A stretch of 64,000 nt of DNA from Demequina sp. NBRC 110052. Its GTDB lineage: Bacteria > Actinomycetota > Actinomycetes > Actinomycetales > Demequinaceae. Location: positions 62,001-126,000 of the forward strand of contig NZ_BBRI01000003.1 of assembly GCF_002090075.1 (NCBI RefSeq), written 5' to 3'. Under the pieces are notes generated by a model. It had not been told where the DNA came from. It saw nothing but the letters and a program-made list of their open reading frames with translations, and ran no database searches. The position numbers and the translations under genes are program-made. Below, in pieces: positions 54,551 through 63,470 of this stretch (position 1 is its first letter; every line of letters starts with the position of its first letter).

Positions 54551-56071
54551 CTACTCCCCTTCGTCCTCGGGCTGCGCGACCAGGGCGAGCAGCGCGTCGG
54601 CCGTGAGCTCGCCGGAGGCGAGGGTGTCGACGATGCGCCCGTCACGCAGCACCGCCACCCGATCCCCGACCCGCATGACCTCTTCGAGCTCGGCGGAGAT
54701 GAACACGACGGAGACGCCGTTGTCAGCGAGCTCGCCCACGAGGTTCTGCACCTCGACCTTCGCCCCCACATCGATGCCGCGGGTGGGCTCGTCGAGCACG
54801 AGCAGCCGCGGCGACAGCGCGAGCAGACGCGCCAGGAGCACCTTCTGCTGATTGCCGCCCGACAGCAGCCCCGCAGGCCGGTCAAGGTCGGCGGGTCGAA
54901 TGTCCAGCGCATCGACCCAGCTCTGCGCGAGCTCGCGACGCCTGTCCATCGGAATGGGTTTGAGCGCACCGCGCTCGGCCTGCAGCGCGAGCGTGATGTT
55001 CTCGAGCACCGAGAGCTCGGCGACGATGCCGTCCCGCAGTCGGTTCTCCGACGAGTACACGACGCCGAGAGTGATCGCGCGCCGAGGCGAGTCGAGATCG
55101 ACCGCATGCTCCTCGATGCGGATGATCCCCGCGTCGGCCCTTGCGACGCCCGTGAGCGCCCGCGCGAGCGACGTCCGGCCCGAGCCCAGCAGGCCGGCGA
55201 CCCCCAGCACCTCCCCTTTGCCGAGATCGACGTCCGCGGCCTCGAGCGACTGCCCGACGCGCAGCCCCCTGGCGCTCAGCAGAACCTCGCCTTCGGGCCT
55301 GTCCGCGCTCGGATTCTCGCGCTCGCGGTGCGCGGTGGCGTCGTGACCGAGCATCTTGTGCACCAGATCGATGCGGAGCAGCTCGCGCGTGAGGTACTCC
55401 CCCACGAGCACGCCGTCGCGGAGCACCGTGATGCGGTCGCAGATCTCGTAGACCTGCTCGATGAAGTGCGACACGAACAGGATCGCGACGCCGCGGGACT
55501 GCAGCTCGCGGATCACGCGGAACAGCTCGGCGACCTCATCGACGTCGAGGCTCGAGGTCGGCTCGTCGAGCACCAGCACCCTCACGTCCGCCGTGACGGC
55601 GCGCGCGATGGCGACGAGCTGCTGCACAGCGACCGAGTGCGAGCCGAGGAGCGCGCGCGGATCGACGTCGGTGAGACCGAGCCCGCCCAGCACCTCGCGC
55701 GCCCGCGCGACCATCTCGCCGCGGCTCACGAGGCCCGAGCGACCCACGTCGCGGCCGATGAAGATGTTCTCTGCGACCGAGAGGTTCGGCAGGAGCTCGA
55801 TCTCCTGATACACCGTGCTGATGCCGGCGCGCTGCGCCTCGTGCGGCGTCGCAAACTCCACGCGCTCGCCGTCGAGCCGCAGCTCGCCCTCATCCATCCG
55901 CAGCGCGCCCGTGACGGCCTTGATCAGCGTCGACTTGCCCGCGCCGTTCTCACCCATGAGCGAGTGGACCTCACCGGGAAAGAGCCTGAGGCTGACATCC
56001 CGCAGCGCCGCGTCCGCGCCGAAGCGCACCGTCGCACCGGTGAGCTCGAGAAGCGGATGTGCCTGGTCCAC
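54551..56071 (-). CDS. second tandem-NBD sugar ABC ATPase of the furanose operon
   Basis: The 506-residue RbsA/YtfR-type ATPase has two fused NBDs. NBD1 is complete: GENGAGKST, SHSVAVQQ in the signature position, and VLVLDEPTSSLD. NBD2 has GLLGSGRT and LSGGNQQK. It is closely similar to the ATPase at 58202, so the operon carries two complete ATPases for one binding protein. I chose the GTG at 56071 (VDQAHPLLELTGATV), preceded by a CCCCC/GGGGG hairpin; GTG 56101 is an alternative. It may serve the same permeases, a lost partner set, or another transporter. Confidence 0.88.
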   Translation of the reverse strand: MDQAHPLLELTGATVRFGADAALRDVSLRLFPGEVHSLMGENGAGKSTLIKAVTGALRMDEGELRLDGERVEFATPHEAQRAGISTVYQEIELLPNLSVAENIFIGRDVGRSGLVSRGEMVARAREVLGGLGLTDVDPRALLGSHSVAVQQLVAIARAVTADVRVLVLDEPTSSLDVDEVAELFRVIRELQSRGVAILFVSHFIEQVYEICDRITVLRDGVLVGEYLTRELLRIDLVHKMLGHDATAHRERENPSADRPEGEVLLSARGLRVGQSLEAADVDLGKGEVLGVAGLLGSGRTSLARALTGVARADAGIIRIEEHAVDLDSPRRAITLGVVYSSENRLRDGIVAELSVLENITLALQAERGALKPIPMDRRRELAQSWVDALDIRPADLDRPAGLLSGGNQQKVLLARLLALSPRLLVLDEPTRGIDVGAKVEVQNLVGELADNGVSVVFISAELEEVMRVGDRVAVLRDGRIVDTLASGELTADALLALVAQPEDEGE

Positions 56072-56121
56072 GCCCCCATTATCGGGGGGAGGACCAGGCA
56101 CACCCGTGACCGACGCGGCGG

Positions 56122-57156
56122 TCAGCCTCGACCCTCCGAGCGTGCGACGATCGCGCGCTGCACCACGATGAACAGCAGTAGCAGCGCTCCGACGATGATC
56201 TGCATCCACGACTGCTCGGCGCCCATGAACGTGATGATCGTCTTGATCGTGCCGTAGACGAACACGCCGATCATCGAGCCGATCACGTAGCCGCGACCTC
56301 CCGTGAGGAGTGTGCCGCCGATCACGACGGCGGCGATCGCGTCGAGCTCCGTGCCGATGCCGTTGCGGGGATAGCCCGCACCCGAGTATGCGGTGAGCAC
56401 CAGGCCCGCGAGTCCGGCGCAGAAGCCCGAGATGACGTAGACCATCACCTTGGTGCGCGCGACCTTGAGACCCATGAGCCGGGCGGAGCTCTCGGAGCCA
56501 CCGATCGCATACACGGTGCGACCCATGCGGGTCAGGTGCATGACGAAGGCAGCGACCGCCACGGCGAGCAGCGCGATGATGCCCGTGGGCGTGATGTACC
56601 AGCCGCCCACGCTGAAACGCGTGGACTGCAGCCACAGGATCGCCGGCTCCTCGACCTTGATCGACGACAGGCTCACCACGAACGCGAGGCCGCGGGCGAG
56701 GAACAGTCCCGCGAGAGAGGCGATGAACGGCTGCACGTTGAAGTACTGGACGAGCACGCCGATGATCAGACCGATCACCGCGCCGCCCGCGAGGATCACC
56801 GGGATCGCGATCGCGACGGGCATTCCCTCCGCAAGCAGCTTGGCGCCGAGGATTCCTGTGAAGGCCATCACCGAGCCCACCGAGAGGTCGATGCCTCCGG
56901 TGACGATCACGAACGTCATGCCGACCGCGAGGATCAGCAAATACGCGTTGTCGAGCAGCAGTGCCGAGATGTTGCGCGGCGTGATGAAGTCGCCCCTGAG
57001 GAACGCCTCCGCGCCGGCGAACAGCAGCAGGAGGATCGCGAGTGCGGCGAACGTGGGCATCAGCGCGGAGTGCCGCGTGAAGAATCCCTGGACGGACACG
57101 GAGGCGCCGGTGCGCTTCTCGCTGCGACCCTCGCTGCGGGTCATCGTCGCGGTCAT
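56122..57156 (-). CDS. yjfF: galactofuranose-type ABC importer permease YjfF
   Basis: The 344-residue permease of the BPD_transp_2 family has about ten helices. Its sequence follows E. coli YjfF block by block: DNAYLLILAVGMTFVIVTGGIDLSVGSVMAFTG, then YAIGGSESSARLMGLKV, and IGTELDAIAAVVIGGTLLTGGRG. It overlaps the YtfT-type permease by 4 bases and forms the heterodimeric channel with it. The N-terminus has an extra basic cytoplasmic segment of about 25 residues. Confidence 0.9.
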   Translation of the reverse strand: MTATMTRSEGRSEKRTGASVSVQGFFTRHSALMPTFAALAILLLLFAGAEAFLRGDFITPRNISALLLDNAYLLILAVGMTFVIVTGGIDLSVGSVMAFTGILGAKLLAEGMPVAIAIPVILAGGAVIGLIIGVLVQYFNVQPFIASLAGLFLARGLAFVVSLSSIKVEEPAILWLQSTRFSVGGWYITPTGIIALLAVAVAAFVMHLTRMGRTVYAIGGSESSARLMGLKVARTKVMVYVISGFCAGLAGLVLTAYSGAGYPRNGIGTELDAIAAVVIGGTLLTGGRGYVIGSMIGVFVYGTIKTIITFMGAEQSWMQIIVGALLLLFIVVQRAIVARSEGRG

Positions 57157-58205
57157 CGCGCCACCTCCACCTTCTCGTCGTCGCGCTCGGGCGCGTCCTG
57201 CTTCCTGAATGCGTCACCGACTCGCGCGATCGCCCCTCGCATGCGCTGCGACTGTGCGACCACGACCACCACCACGACCACCGCGAAGAACACGGGGCTC
57301 TGCGCGGACGGCACTCCGAGGAAGAGGATCGTCGACTCGAGCGTCTGGATGATGAACACGCCGATCACGGTGCCGGCGATGGAGAACTTCCCTCCAGCGA
57401 GCGACGTGCCACCGAGCACGACCGCGAGGATCGCGTACAGCTCGATGAACAGTCCCGCCGCGTTCGCGTCAGCCGCCTTGATGTTGGACGCGTAGATGAC
57501 TCCGGCCGCGCCCGCGAGCGTGCCCGAGACCATGTAGGCCCCCCAGATGATGCCGCGCGAGCGCACGCCCGCGAGCCTGCTCGCCTCGGGATTGATGCCG
57601 ACCGACTCGGTGAGCACGCCCAGCGCCGTGCGTCGCTCCACAAGGGCGACGGCGGCGATCGCCGCGATCGAGATGAAGAAGGCGACGGGAAGCAGCAGCA
57701 CGTATCCGCTCGCGATGAACGCGAACGGCTCCGAGTTCACGGTGGTGATGAAGCCGCCGGTGATGAGCAGCGCGACGCCGCGGCCCGCGAGCATCAGCAC
57801 CAGGGTCGCGATGATCGGTTGGATCTTGAGCACGGAAACCAGGAACCCGTTCCATGCTCCGAGCACGAGCGACACGAGGATCGCGACGATCACTGCCACG
57901 AACACGGTCCCGACGGCGCCAGGGGACCCAGACCTGTCGATGATCGTGAGCGCGACCGCGCCGGAGACGGCCATCACGGCGCCGACGGAGAGGTCGATGC
58001 CGCGGGTAGCGATGACGATGGTCATGCCCAGCGCGACCAGCATCAGCGGAGCGCTGTTGCGCAGGATGTCGATCAACGCACCGTACAGACGGCCGTCCTG
58101 CAGCGTGATCTCGATGAACTGGGGGCGCGCGATCGTGTTGACCACGATGAGCACCAGGAGCGAGAGCACCGGCCAGAAGAGCCGATGCTTGTAGATGCGG
58201 TTCAT
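57153..58205 (-). CDS. ytfT: galactofuranose-type ABC importer permease YtfT
   Basis: The 350-residue permease has ITLQDGRLYGALIDILRNSAP and LGMTIVIATRGIDLSVGAVMAV, matching the YtfT segment VVLQDGRLFGSPIDIL. A later stretch of valines (FFAVVVVVVVVAQSQR) forms the last helix. It overlaps both the ATPase upstream and the YjfF permease downstream by 4 bases. The C-terminal tail is charged and about 30 residues long. Confidence 0.9.
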   Translation of the reverse strand: MNRIYKHRLFWPVLSLLVLIVVNTIARPQFIEITLQDGRLYGALIDILRNSAPLMLVALGMTIVIATRGIDLSVGAVMAVSGAVALTIIDRSGSPGAVGTVFVAVIVAILVSLVLGAWNGFLVSVLKIQPIIATLVLMLAGRGVALLITGGFITTVNSEPFAFIASGYVLLLPVAFFISIAAIAAVALVERRTALGVLTESVGINPEASRLAGVRSRGIIWGAYMVSGTLAGAAGVIYASNIKAADANAAGLFIELYAILAVVLGGTSLAGGKFSIAGTVIGVFIIQTLESTILFLGVPSAQSPVFFAVVVVVVVVAQSQRMRGAIARVGDAFRKQDAPERDDEKVEVAR

Positions 58206-59737
58206 GCTGCGCTCCCCTCGCCCTCGTTGGCGATGTAGTCGATGAGGCCGTCGATGTCGACGTCGGCGGACTCGAGCTCCCCGATCTTGCGACGGTCGCG
58301 CATCACGGCGATCCTCTGTGCCAATCGAAGCACTTCCTCGAGCTCGGAGGAGATGAACACGACGGCGAGTCCGTCGGCGGACAGCTCGGACACCTTGCGC
58401 TGGATGTCGGCCTTCGCGCCGACGTCGATGCCGCGAGTGGGCTCGTCGAGCACGAGGAGTTCGGGTGCGGTGGCAAGCCAGCGTGCGAGCAGCACCTTCT
58501 GCTGGTTGCCCCCGGACAGGTTGCCGACGAGCGCGTGCGGGTTCGCGGGGCGGACGCCGAGCGCCTCGATCCATCCGTGGACGACCGCATCGGACTCTGC
58601 CTTGCCCAGGCGCCGCACCCACCCCTGGCGGGCCTGCATGCCGAGCACGATGTTCTCTGCGACGGTCAGGTCGGGGACGAGGCCCTCCTCGCGTCGGTTC
58701 TCAGACGAGAAGGCGATCCGGTGGTCGATGGCGTGGCGCGGGGAGTGCACCTTCGCGTGCTGCCCGTGGATCTCCATCGAGCCCTCGTCGGCCCGATCGG
58801 CACCATAGAGCAGGCGGACCAACTCGGTCCGTCCTGACCCGAGGAGGCCGGCGAGGCCGACGACCTCGCCCGGGTACACCTCGAGGTCAGCGGGCTCGAG
58901 GATCCCTCGCTTGCCCAGGCCGCTCGCCTTGACGACGGGCGTGCCGGTGCGGTCGATGTCGCGGTGCGCCGAGCTCGACAGCGTCGCGAGGTCGTCGAGC
59001 TCGCGGCCGATCATCTTGGTCACCAGGGCGTCGCGCGGGAGCTCCGCGATGGGATGCTCACCGACGAGCGCGCCGTTGCGCAGCACGGTGATGCGGTCGG
59101 AGATCTCGTACACCTGCTCCAGGAAGTGGGAGACGAAGAGAATGGCGACGCCCTTGTCCCGCAGGCCGCGGATGACGTCGAAGAGTCGCTCGACCTCGCC
59201 GCGGTCCAGGCTGGAGGTGGGCTCGTCGAGCACGAGCACCTTGGACTCGAGCACCATCGCGCGGCTGATCGCGACGAGTTGCTGGATGGCGATCGAGTGG
59301 CTCGAGAGGCGCGAGCGCGGATCGATGCGCAGTCCAAGGCTGTCGAGGTGGTGGGTCGCGGCCTCGTGGGTCGCGCGCCAGTCGATCACGCCGCCGACGC
59401 GCGGCTCGTGACCGAGCATGACGTTCTCGCCCACGGTGAGGTTCTCGCAGAGATTGACCTCCTGGTACACCGTGGAGATGCCGGCCTCCTGCGCGTCCGC
59501 GGCCGTCGCGAATGCGCGACGCTCACCGCCGACCACGATGGTGCCGGAGTCGATGGAGTAGACGCCGGTGAGCGCCTTGATCAGCGTGGACTTGCCGGCT
59601 CCGTTCTCGCCCATGAGCGAGTGCACCTCGCCGGGTCGGAGCGTGAAGTCGACGCCGTCGAGCGCGAGGACGCCTGGGAACCGGATGGTGATTCCCCGCA
59701 TCTCGACGATCGGGGGGACGTCATTGTCCGCGGTCAT
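58202..59737 (-). CDS. ytfR: galactofuranose-type ABC importer ATPase YtfR
   Basis: The 511-residue ATPase has two NBDs: GENGAGKST with SHSIAIQQ and VLVLDEPTSSLD, then GLLGSGRTELVR with LSGGNQQK and LLVLDEPTRGID. This is the ATPase expected directly after the binding protein in ytfQRT-yjfF. The ATG at 59737 (MTADNDVPPIVEMRG) has only a weak ribosome site. The hairpin between it and the binding-protein gene may lower its expression relative to the binding protein. Confidence 0.92.
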   Translation of the reverse strand: MTADNDVPPIVEMRGITIRFPGVLALDGVDFTLRPGEVHSLMGENGAGKSTLIKALTGVYSIDSGTIVVGGERRAFATAADAQEAGISTVYQEVNLCENLTVGENVMLGHEPRVGGVIDWRATHEAATHHLDSLGLRIDPRSRLSSHSIAIQQLVAISRAMVLESKVLVLDEPTSSLDRGEVERLFDVIRGLRDKGVAILFVSHFLEQVYEISDRITVLRNGALVGEHPIAELPRDALVTKMIGRELDDLATLSSSAHRDIDRTGTPVVKASGLGKRGILEPADLEVYPGEVVGLAGLLGSGRTELVRLLYGADRADEGSMEIHGQHAKVHSPRHAIDHRIAFSSENRREEGLVPDLTVAENIVLGMQARQGWVRRLGKAESDAVVHGWIEALGVRPANPHALVGNLSGGNQQKVLLARWLATAPELLVLDEPTRGIDVGAKADIQRKVSELSADGLAVVFISSELEEVLRLAQRIAVMRDRRKIGELESADVDIDGLIDYIANEGEGSAA

Positions 59738-59767
59738 GTGATGTGCAGCTTTCTGGTCGAGTGGGCC

Positions 59768-59807
59768 GGCCCGCCGGGGACCTGGAGAGGTGAGTCCCCG
59801 GCGGGCC
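59768..59807 (-). promoter_or_regulatory. 14-bp intercistronic hairpin between binding protein and ATPase genes
   Basis: GGCCCGCCGGGGAC and GTCCCCGGCGGGCC are perfect complements with a 12-base loop in the 100-base gap. Such hairpins protect the upstream message or partly terminate, giving excess binding protein over ATPase. Confidence 0.75.
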
Positions 59808-59837
59808 AGCGCCGTCACTGGCTGTCTCTGGAGGAGA

Positions 59838-60842
59838 TCAGTACTTGCGGTCCGGCAGGGCTGCCTCAGCAGCGGCCTGGTCGAACGCCTGGTCCTCGAC
59901 GATGGTGCGCTTGTCGACGTCGTCGCCAGCAAGCACGGCCTTCACCAGCTCGGCCGCCTTCTCGCCCAGGAGCGGGTTGCACTCGACGATGTAGTTGATC
60001 TTGCCGTCGGCAAGAGCCTGCATGCCGTCACGCACGGCGTCGATCGACACGATCTTGATGTCGACGCCCGGCTCAGCACCGGCAGCCTCGATCGCCTCGA
60101 TGGCGCCGAGCGCCATGTCGTCGTTGTGCGCGTAGACCAGGTCGATCTCGTCGACGCCGTACTTCTGCAGGAAGCCCTCCATCACCGTCTTGCCGCCGTC
60201 GCGGGTGAAGTCACCCGTCTGCGAGTCGAGCTTGGTGATGGACGAGCCTGCGATGGCGTTGTCGAAGCCGGTGGCACGGTCGTTCGCAGGAGCCGAGCCC
60301 GTGGTGCCCTCGAGGACGACCATGTTGGTCGGCTCCGTGAACTCCGCCGCGGCCCACTCGCCGGCCTTCTGGCCCTCGAGCTCGAAGTCGAGGCCGACCC
60401 ACGAGGCGTAGAGGTCGTCACTGGCGGTGACGGTACGGTCCTCGAGGATGACGGGGATGCCCGCGTCCTTGGCCTCCTGCAGCACGTCGTCCCAGCCGTC
60501 CTCGACGATGGGAGCGATGACGATGGCGTCGACGCCCTGGTTGATGAAGCTACGGACTGCCTGGATCTGTGCGGCGGGGTCGTTGTCCGCAGCGTTGAAG
60601 ACCAGGTCGAAGCCGTTCTCTGCGGAGAACGCCGTCTTCATGGACTCGGTGTTGGCCGAGCGCCAGCCGCTCTCCGAGCCGGTCTGGGCGAAGCCGACGG
60701 TGATGACGTCGCCGCTGGAGCCTCCGTCGGAGCCTCCGTCGGTGCCTGCGTCGGTGCCGCCGTCAGAGCCGCTCGAGCAAGCGGCAAGTGCGAGCGCTGC
60801 CGTGGCAGTGAACGCGAGGGTGGACAGGAAACGCTTCTTCAT
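59838..60842 (-). CDS. ytfQ: galactofuranose-type sugar-binding lipoprotein YtfQ
   Basis: The 334-residue lipoprotein has signal MKKRFLSTLAFTATAALALA with lipobox LAAC. A Gly/Ser/Asp linker follows, and then ITVGFAQTGSESGWRSANTESM, the hallmark of YtfQ-type binding proteins. FINQGVDAIVIAPIVEDGW is the next family block. The strong AAGGAGG site lies 8 bases before the ATG at 60842. It heads the operon with ytfR, ytfT, yjfF, a second ATPase and lacI. In E. coli YtfQ binds galactofuranose; the ligand here may be another furanose such as arabinofuranose. Confidence 0.93.
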   Translation of the reverse strand: MKKRFLSTLAFTATAALALAACSSGSDGGTDAGTDGGSDGGSSGDVITVGFAQTGSESGWRSANTESMKTAFSAENGFDLVFNAADNDPAAQIQAVRSFINQGVDAIVIAPIVEDGWDDVLQEAKDAGIPVILEDRTVTASDDLYASWVGLDFELEGQKAGEWAAAEFTEPTNMVVLEGTTGSAPANDRATGFDNAIAGSSITKLDSQTGDFTRDGGKTVMEGFLQKYGVDEIDLVYAHNDDMALGAIEAIEAAGAEPGVDIKIVSIDAVRDGMQALADGKINYIVECNPLLGEKAAELVKAVLAGDDVDKRTIVEDQAFDQAAAEAALPDRKY

Positions 60843-60928
60843 GCTCAGAACCTCCTTGTTCCGTTCCGGCGACGTTGCCGGATCGAGAGCGATGATCCAC
60901 GGCGTCGTCGATGACACCGTGTACTCGC

Positions 60929-60959
60929 ATATTAGCGCTCACAATGTGAGCGCTATCAA
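60929..60959 (-). promoter_or_regulatory. promoter of the furanose operon (TTGATA/TAATAT)
   Basis: On the minus strand TTGATA (60959-60954) and TAATAT (60934-60929) are separated by 19 bases. This spacer is filled by the operator palindrome. Both boxes match the consensus better than any other promoter in the window. Confidence 0.65.
60933..60955. promoter_or_regulatory. LacI-type operator, 23-bp perfect palindrome (inside-out half-sites)
   Basis: TAGCGCTCACA, a central A, and its mirror TGTGAGCGCTA. Each arm is a lac-operator-like half-site, but the two are arranged back to front compared with the TGTGAGCGCTCACA form. It lies between the -35 and -10. Confidence 0.8.
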
Positions 60960-60960
60960 C

Positions 60961-60968
60961 TGCTCACA
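60961..60968. promoter_or_regulatory. isolated LacI half-site TGCTCACA
   Basis: The half-site lies directly upstream of the -35 of the furanose operon, and resembles the right half of the operator at 61034-61047. Confidence 0.4.
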
Positions 60969-61033
60969 GGTCACGTTTCTGTAACGGCACACGCACACGC
61001 GGGCGTCGAACCGGTATCCGCCCACGTCGCAAA

Positions 61034-61047
61034 TGTGAGTGCTCACA
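61034..61047. promoter_or_regulatory. distal LacI-type operator TGTGAGTGCTCACA
   Basis: It has the classic lac-operator orientation, TGTGAG-TG-CTCACA, flanked by AAA and ATTTT. It lies about 97 bases upstream of the core operator (centre to centre), a distance suited to looping by a tetrameric repressor. The rest of the 324-base gap between ytfQ and the tRNA holds no gene. Confidence 0.7.
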
Positions 61048-61166
61048 ATTTTCCGGCCACGCGCACCCAAGCGCCCTCCTCCCGCGCGCGACGACTCTCA
61101 CACGCGCGGGAGGCGCCTGAGCGCCCCGCGCACTTGGATACGCTGGTGCCGCGCACGAGCGCGCCC

Positions 61167-61243
61167 GCCCCCGTAGCTCAGCTGGATAGAGCGTCGGACT
61201 TCTAATCCGTTGGTCGCAGGTTCGAATCCTGCCGGGGGCGCCA
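61167..61243 (+). tRNA. tRNA-Arg(TCT)
   Basis: A complete cloverleaf is present: acceptor GCCCCCG pairs with CGGGGGC, D-arm TAGCTCAGCTGGATAGAGC, anticodon loop CTTCTAA with anticodon TCT, T-arm GCAGG-TTCGAAT-CCTGC. The discriminator G and encoded CCA (61241-61243) follow. It reads the rare AGA arginine codon. Confidence 0.97.
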
Positions 61244-61324
61244 CCTCTTGCCGAGCCGCGCCGGCCGTACGACGATCGTGCCGTGGACCGGCCCGCCCCG
61301 GAGCCGGCCGCTCGAGGAGGCGTC

Positions 61325-61696
61325 ATGGCTCACGGCGACATCACCCACATCGACATCCCCGTCGCGGACATCGACGCGGCGAAGGAGTTCTACGCCGCGC
61401 TGTTCGGCTGGCAGATCGCGGCGCCGCCCGGCTTCGAGGGCTACCCCATGTGGCAGGCGCCGAACGAGATCAGCGGCGGCGGGCTCGCTCCTCGGTCCGA
61501 GGGCTTCTCGCAGCCGCGCAGCTACGTGGAGGTCGACTCCATAGACGCCACGCTCGCGGCCGCGGTCGAGCGCGGGGTGATCGTGCTGATCCCGAAGGAC
61601 CCGATCTCCGACACGAGCTGGTGGGCGGCGTTCGCCGACCCCGACGGCAACGTCATCGGCCTGTACGAGGGCACCACCGACGTCGGCGAGGCCTGA
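61325..61696 (+). CDS. VOC (glyoxalase/bleomycin resistance-like) protein
   Basis: The 123-residue single vicinal-oxygen-chelate protein has [23 protein letters not shown] at the start and [18 protein letters not shown] at the end. These are the two beta-alpha-beta-beta-beta modules that form a small-ligand or metal-binding cup. GAGGAGG lies directly upstream of the ATG. Family members include antibiotic-binding proteins and lyases, and no specific substrate can be assigned. It starts 82 bases after the tRNA. Confidence 0.88.
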   Translation: MAHGDITHIDIPVADIDAAKEFYAALFGWQIAAPPGFEGYPMWQAPNEISGGGLAPRSEGFSQPRSYVEVDSIDATLAAAVERGVIVLIPKDPISDTSWWAAFADPDGNVIGLYEGTTDVGEA

Positions 61697-61916
61697 ATGC
61701 AGCTGGCCGCAGCGTCGGGCAATCGCGGTGACGACGTGCACACCGGGCCTTAGGTACCACGTCGGGGACCTGTCCACTTGGATAGGGTGCGAGCGACGGA
61801 AGTCCACAGACGGCCCGCGCTCCCCCGGCGCGACGGCCGCCCGACTCAGCAAGGTCGCCCCGGACCCGCGTGCCGCCGCACGGCGGTCCGCCTGGGGCGG
61901 CGGACAAGGACCGCGC

Positions 61917-63470
61917 ATGAGAATCGGTGTCCCTCGGGAGACCCGCGCCGGAGAGCGGCTGGTCGCCGCGAGCCCGGCGTCAGTCGAGAAGCTCATCAAG
62001 CTGGGCTACGAGGTCGCCGTCGAGGCGGGCGCAGGCACGCAGGCGAGCTTCCTCGACGAGCAGTACCAGGCCGCTGGCGCGACGCTGGTCGACGCGGCCG
62101 ATGCGTGGGGCGCTGACATCGTCACGTGCGTCAACGCGCCCAAGCCCGCGCAGATCAAGCTGCTGCGCGAGGGAGCGACCCTCGTCGCCACGATGGCGCC
62201 GCAGTCCAACGAGAAGCTGGTCGGGACGCTCGCGAAGAAGGGCGTCACGGCCCTCGCGCTCGACGCAGTGCCGCGCATCTCCCGCGCACAGTCGATCGAC
62301 GTGCTGTCCACCATGTCCAACGTCGCGGGCTACCGCGCGGTGATCGAGGCGGCCGAGGTCTACGGCGGCATGTTCACGGGCCAAGTGACGGCGGCGGGCA
62401 AGACCGCGCCGGCCAAGGTGTTCGTCATCGGCGCTGGCGTCGCGGGCCTTGCGGCGATCGGCGCGGCGGCCTCGCTCGGCGCCCAGGTGCGCGCGTTCGA
62501 TGTCCGGCCTGAGGTTGCGGAGCAGATCGGCTCGATGGGCGGCGAGTTCGTCGTCGCCCCCGAGGCGCAGCAGGAGATCAGCGCCGACGGCTACGCGAAG
62601 CCCCTCACCGCAGAGCAGCAGGCGGCGGCGATGGACGTGTACGCCAAGGAGGCCGCGAACGCCGACGTGGTGATCACCACCGCGCTCGTGCGCGGCTCTG
62701 CTCCCACCACCATCACCGCCGCGATGGTCGCGTCGATGCGGCCCGGCTCTGTGGTGGTGGACCTCGCGGCCTCGGGCGGCGGCAACTGCGAGCTCACCGT
62801 GCCTGGCAAGACCGTCACCTCCGACAACGAGGTCACGATCGTCGGCTACACCGACCTCACGAGCCGCATGCCGCGCCACACGTCCACGCTGCTGGGCACC
62901 AACATCGTGCACCTCATGGAGCTGCTCACCCCAGGCAAGGACGGTGAGCTCACGCTCGACCTCGAGGACGTGGTGCAGCGCGGCATGACCGTCGCACATG
63001 CCGGCGAGATCCTGTGGCCGCCGCCGCCCGTCTCGGTCTCCGCCGCTCCCCCGGCGCCCGCGGGGCCCTCCGACGAGGAGCTCGCGGCGAAGGCCGCTGC
63101 CGCAGCCGAGGAGGCGGATCGCAAGTCCAAGCGGCGCAACATCCTGTACGGGCTCGGCGCCGTCGCCTCGCTCCTGCTGCTGTCGTTCGCCGACTCCGCG
63201 ACGGTGCAGCACCTCACGGTGTTCGCCCTCGCCGTGATCGTCGGCTTCTACGTCATCAGCAACGTCAAGCACTCGCTGCACACGCCGCTCATGAGCCAGA
63301 CCAACGCGATCTCCGGCATCATCCTGGTCGGCGCGCTCCTGCAGATCGGCTCGTCCGACGCGCTGGTGTCCACGCTCGCGTTCGTCGCCGCGGCGGTCGC
63401 CAGCATCAACATCTTCGGAGGCTTCCTGGTGACGTACCGGATGCTCGGCATGTTCAGGAAGGACGCGTGA
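61917..63470 (+). CDS. pntA: NAD(P) transhydrogenase alpha subunit (undivided PntA)
   Basis: The 517-residue subunit of the proton-translocating transhydrogenase transfers hydride from NADH to NADP+. The NAD(H)-binding domain I is complete ([41 protein letters not shown], and [17 protein letters not shown]). The membrane part follows from about 410 with four helices. In many actinobacteria PntA is split into two genes, but here the E. coli-like fused form is kept. AAGGA lies six bases before the ATG. Its stop overlaps the pntB start (TGATG). The 220-base gap before it shows no clear gene. Confidence 0.95.
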   Translation: MRIGVPRETRAGERLVAASPASVEKLIKLGYEVAVEAGAGTQASFLDEQYQAAGATLVDAADAWGADIVTCVNAPKPAQIKLLREGATLVATMAPQSNEKLVGTLAKKGVTALALDAVPRISRAQSIDVLSTMSNVAGYRAVIEAAEVYGGMFTGQVTAAGKTAPAKVFVIGAGVAGLAAIGAAASLGAQVRAFDVRPEVAEQIGSMGGEFVVAPEAQQEISADGYAKPLTAEQQAAAMDVYAKEAANADVVITTALVRGSAPTTITAAMVASMRPGSVVVDLAASGGGNCELTVPGKTVTSDNEVTIVGYTDLTSRMPRHTSTLLGTNIVHLMELLTPGKDGELTLDLEDVVQRGMTVAHAGEILWPPPPVSVSAAPPAPAGPSDEELAAKAAAAAEEADRKSKRRNILYGLGAVASLLLLSFADSATVQHLTVFALAVIVGFYVISNVKHSLHTPLMSQTNAISGIILVGALLQIGSSDALVSTLAFVAAAVASINIFGGFLVTYRMLGMFRKDA

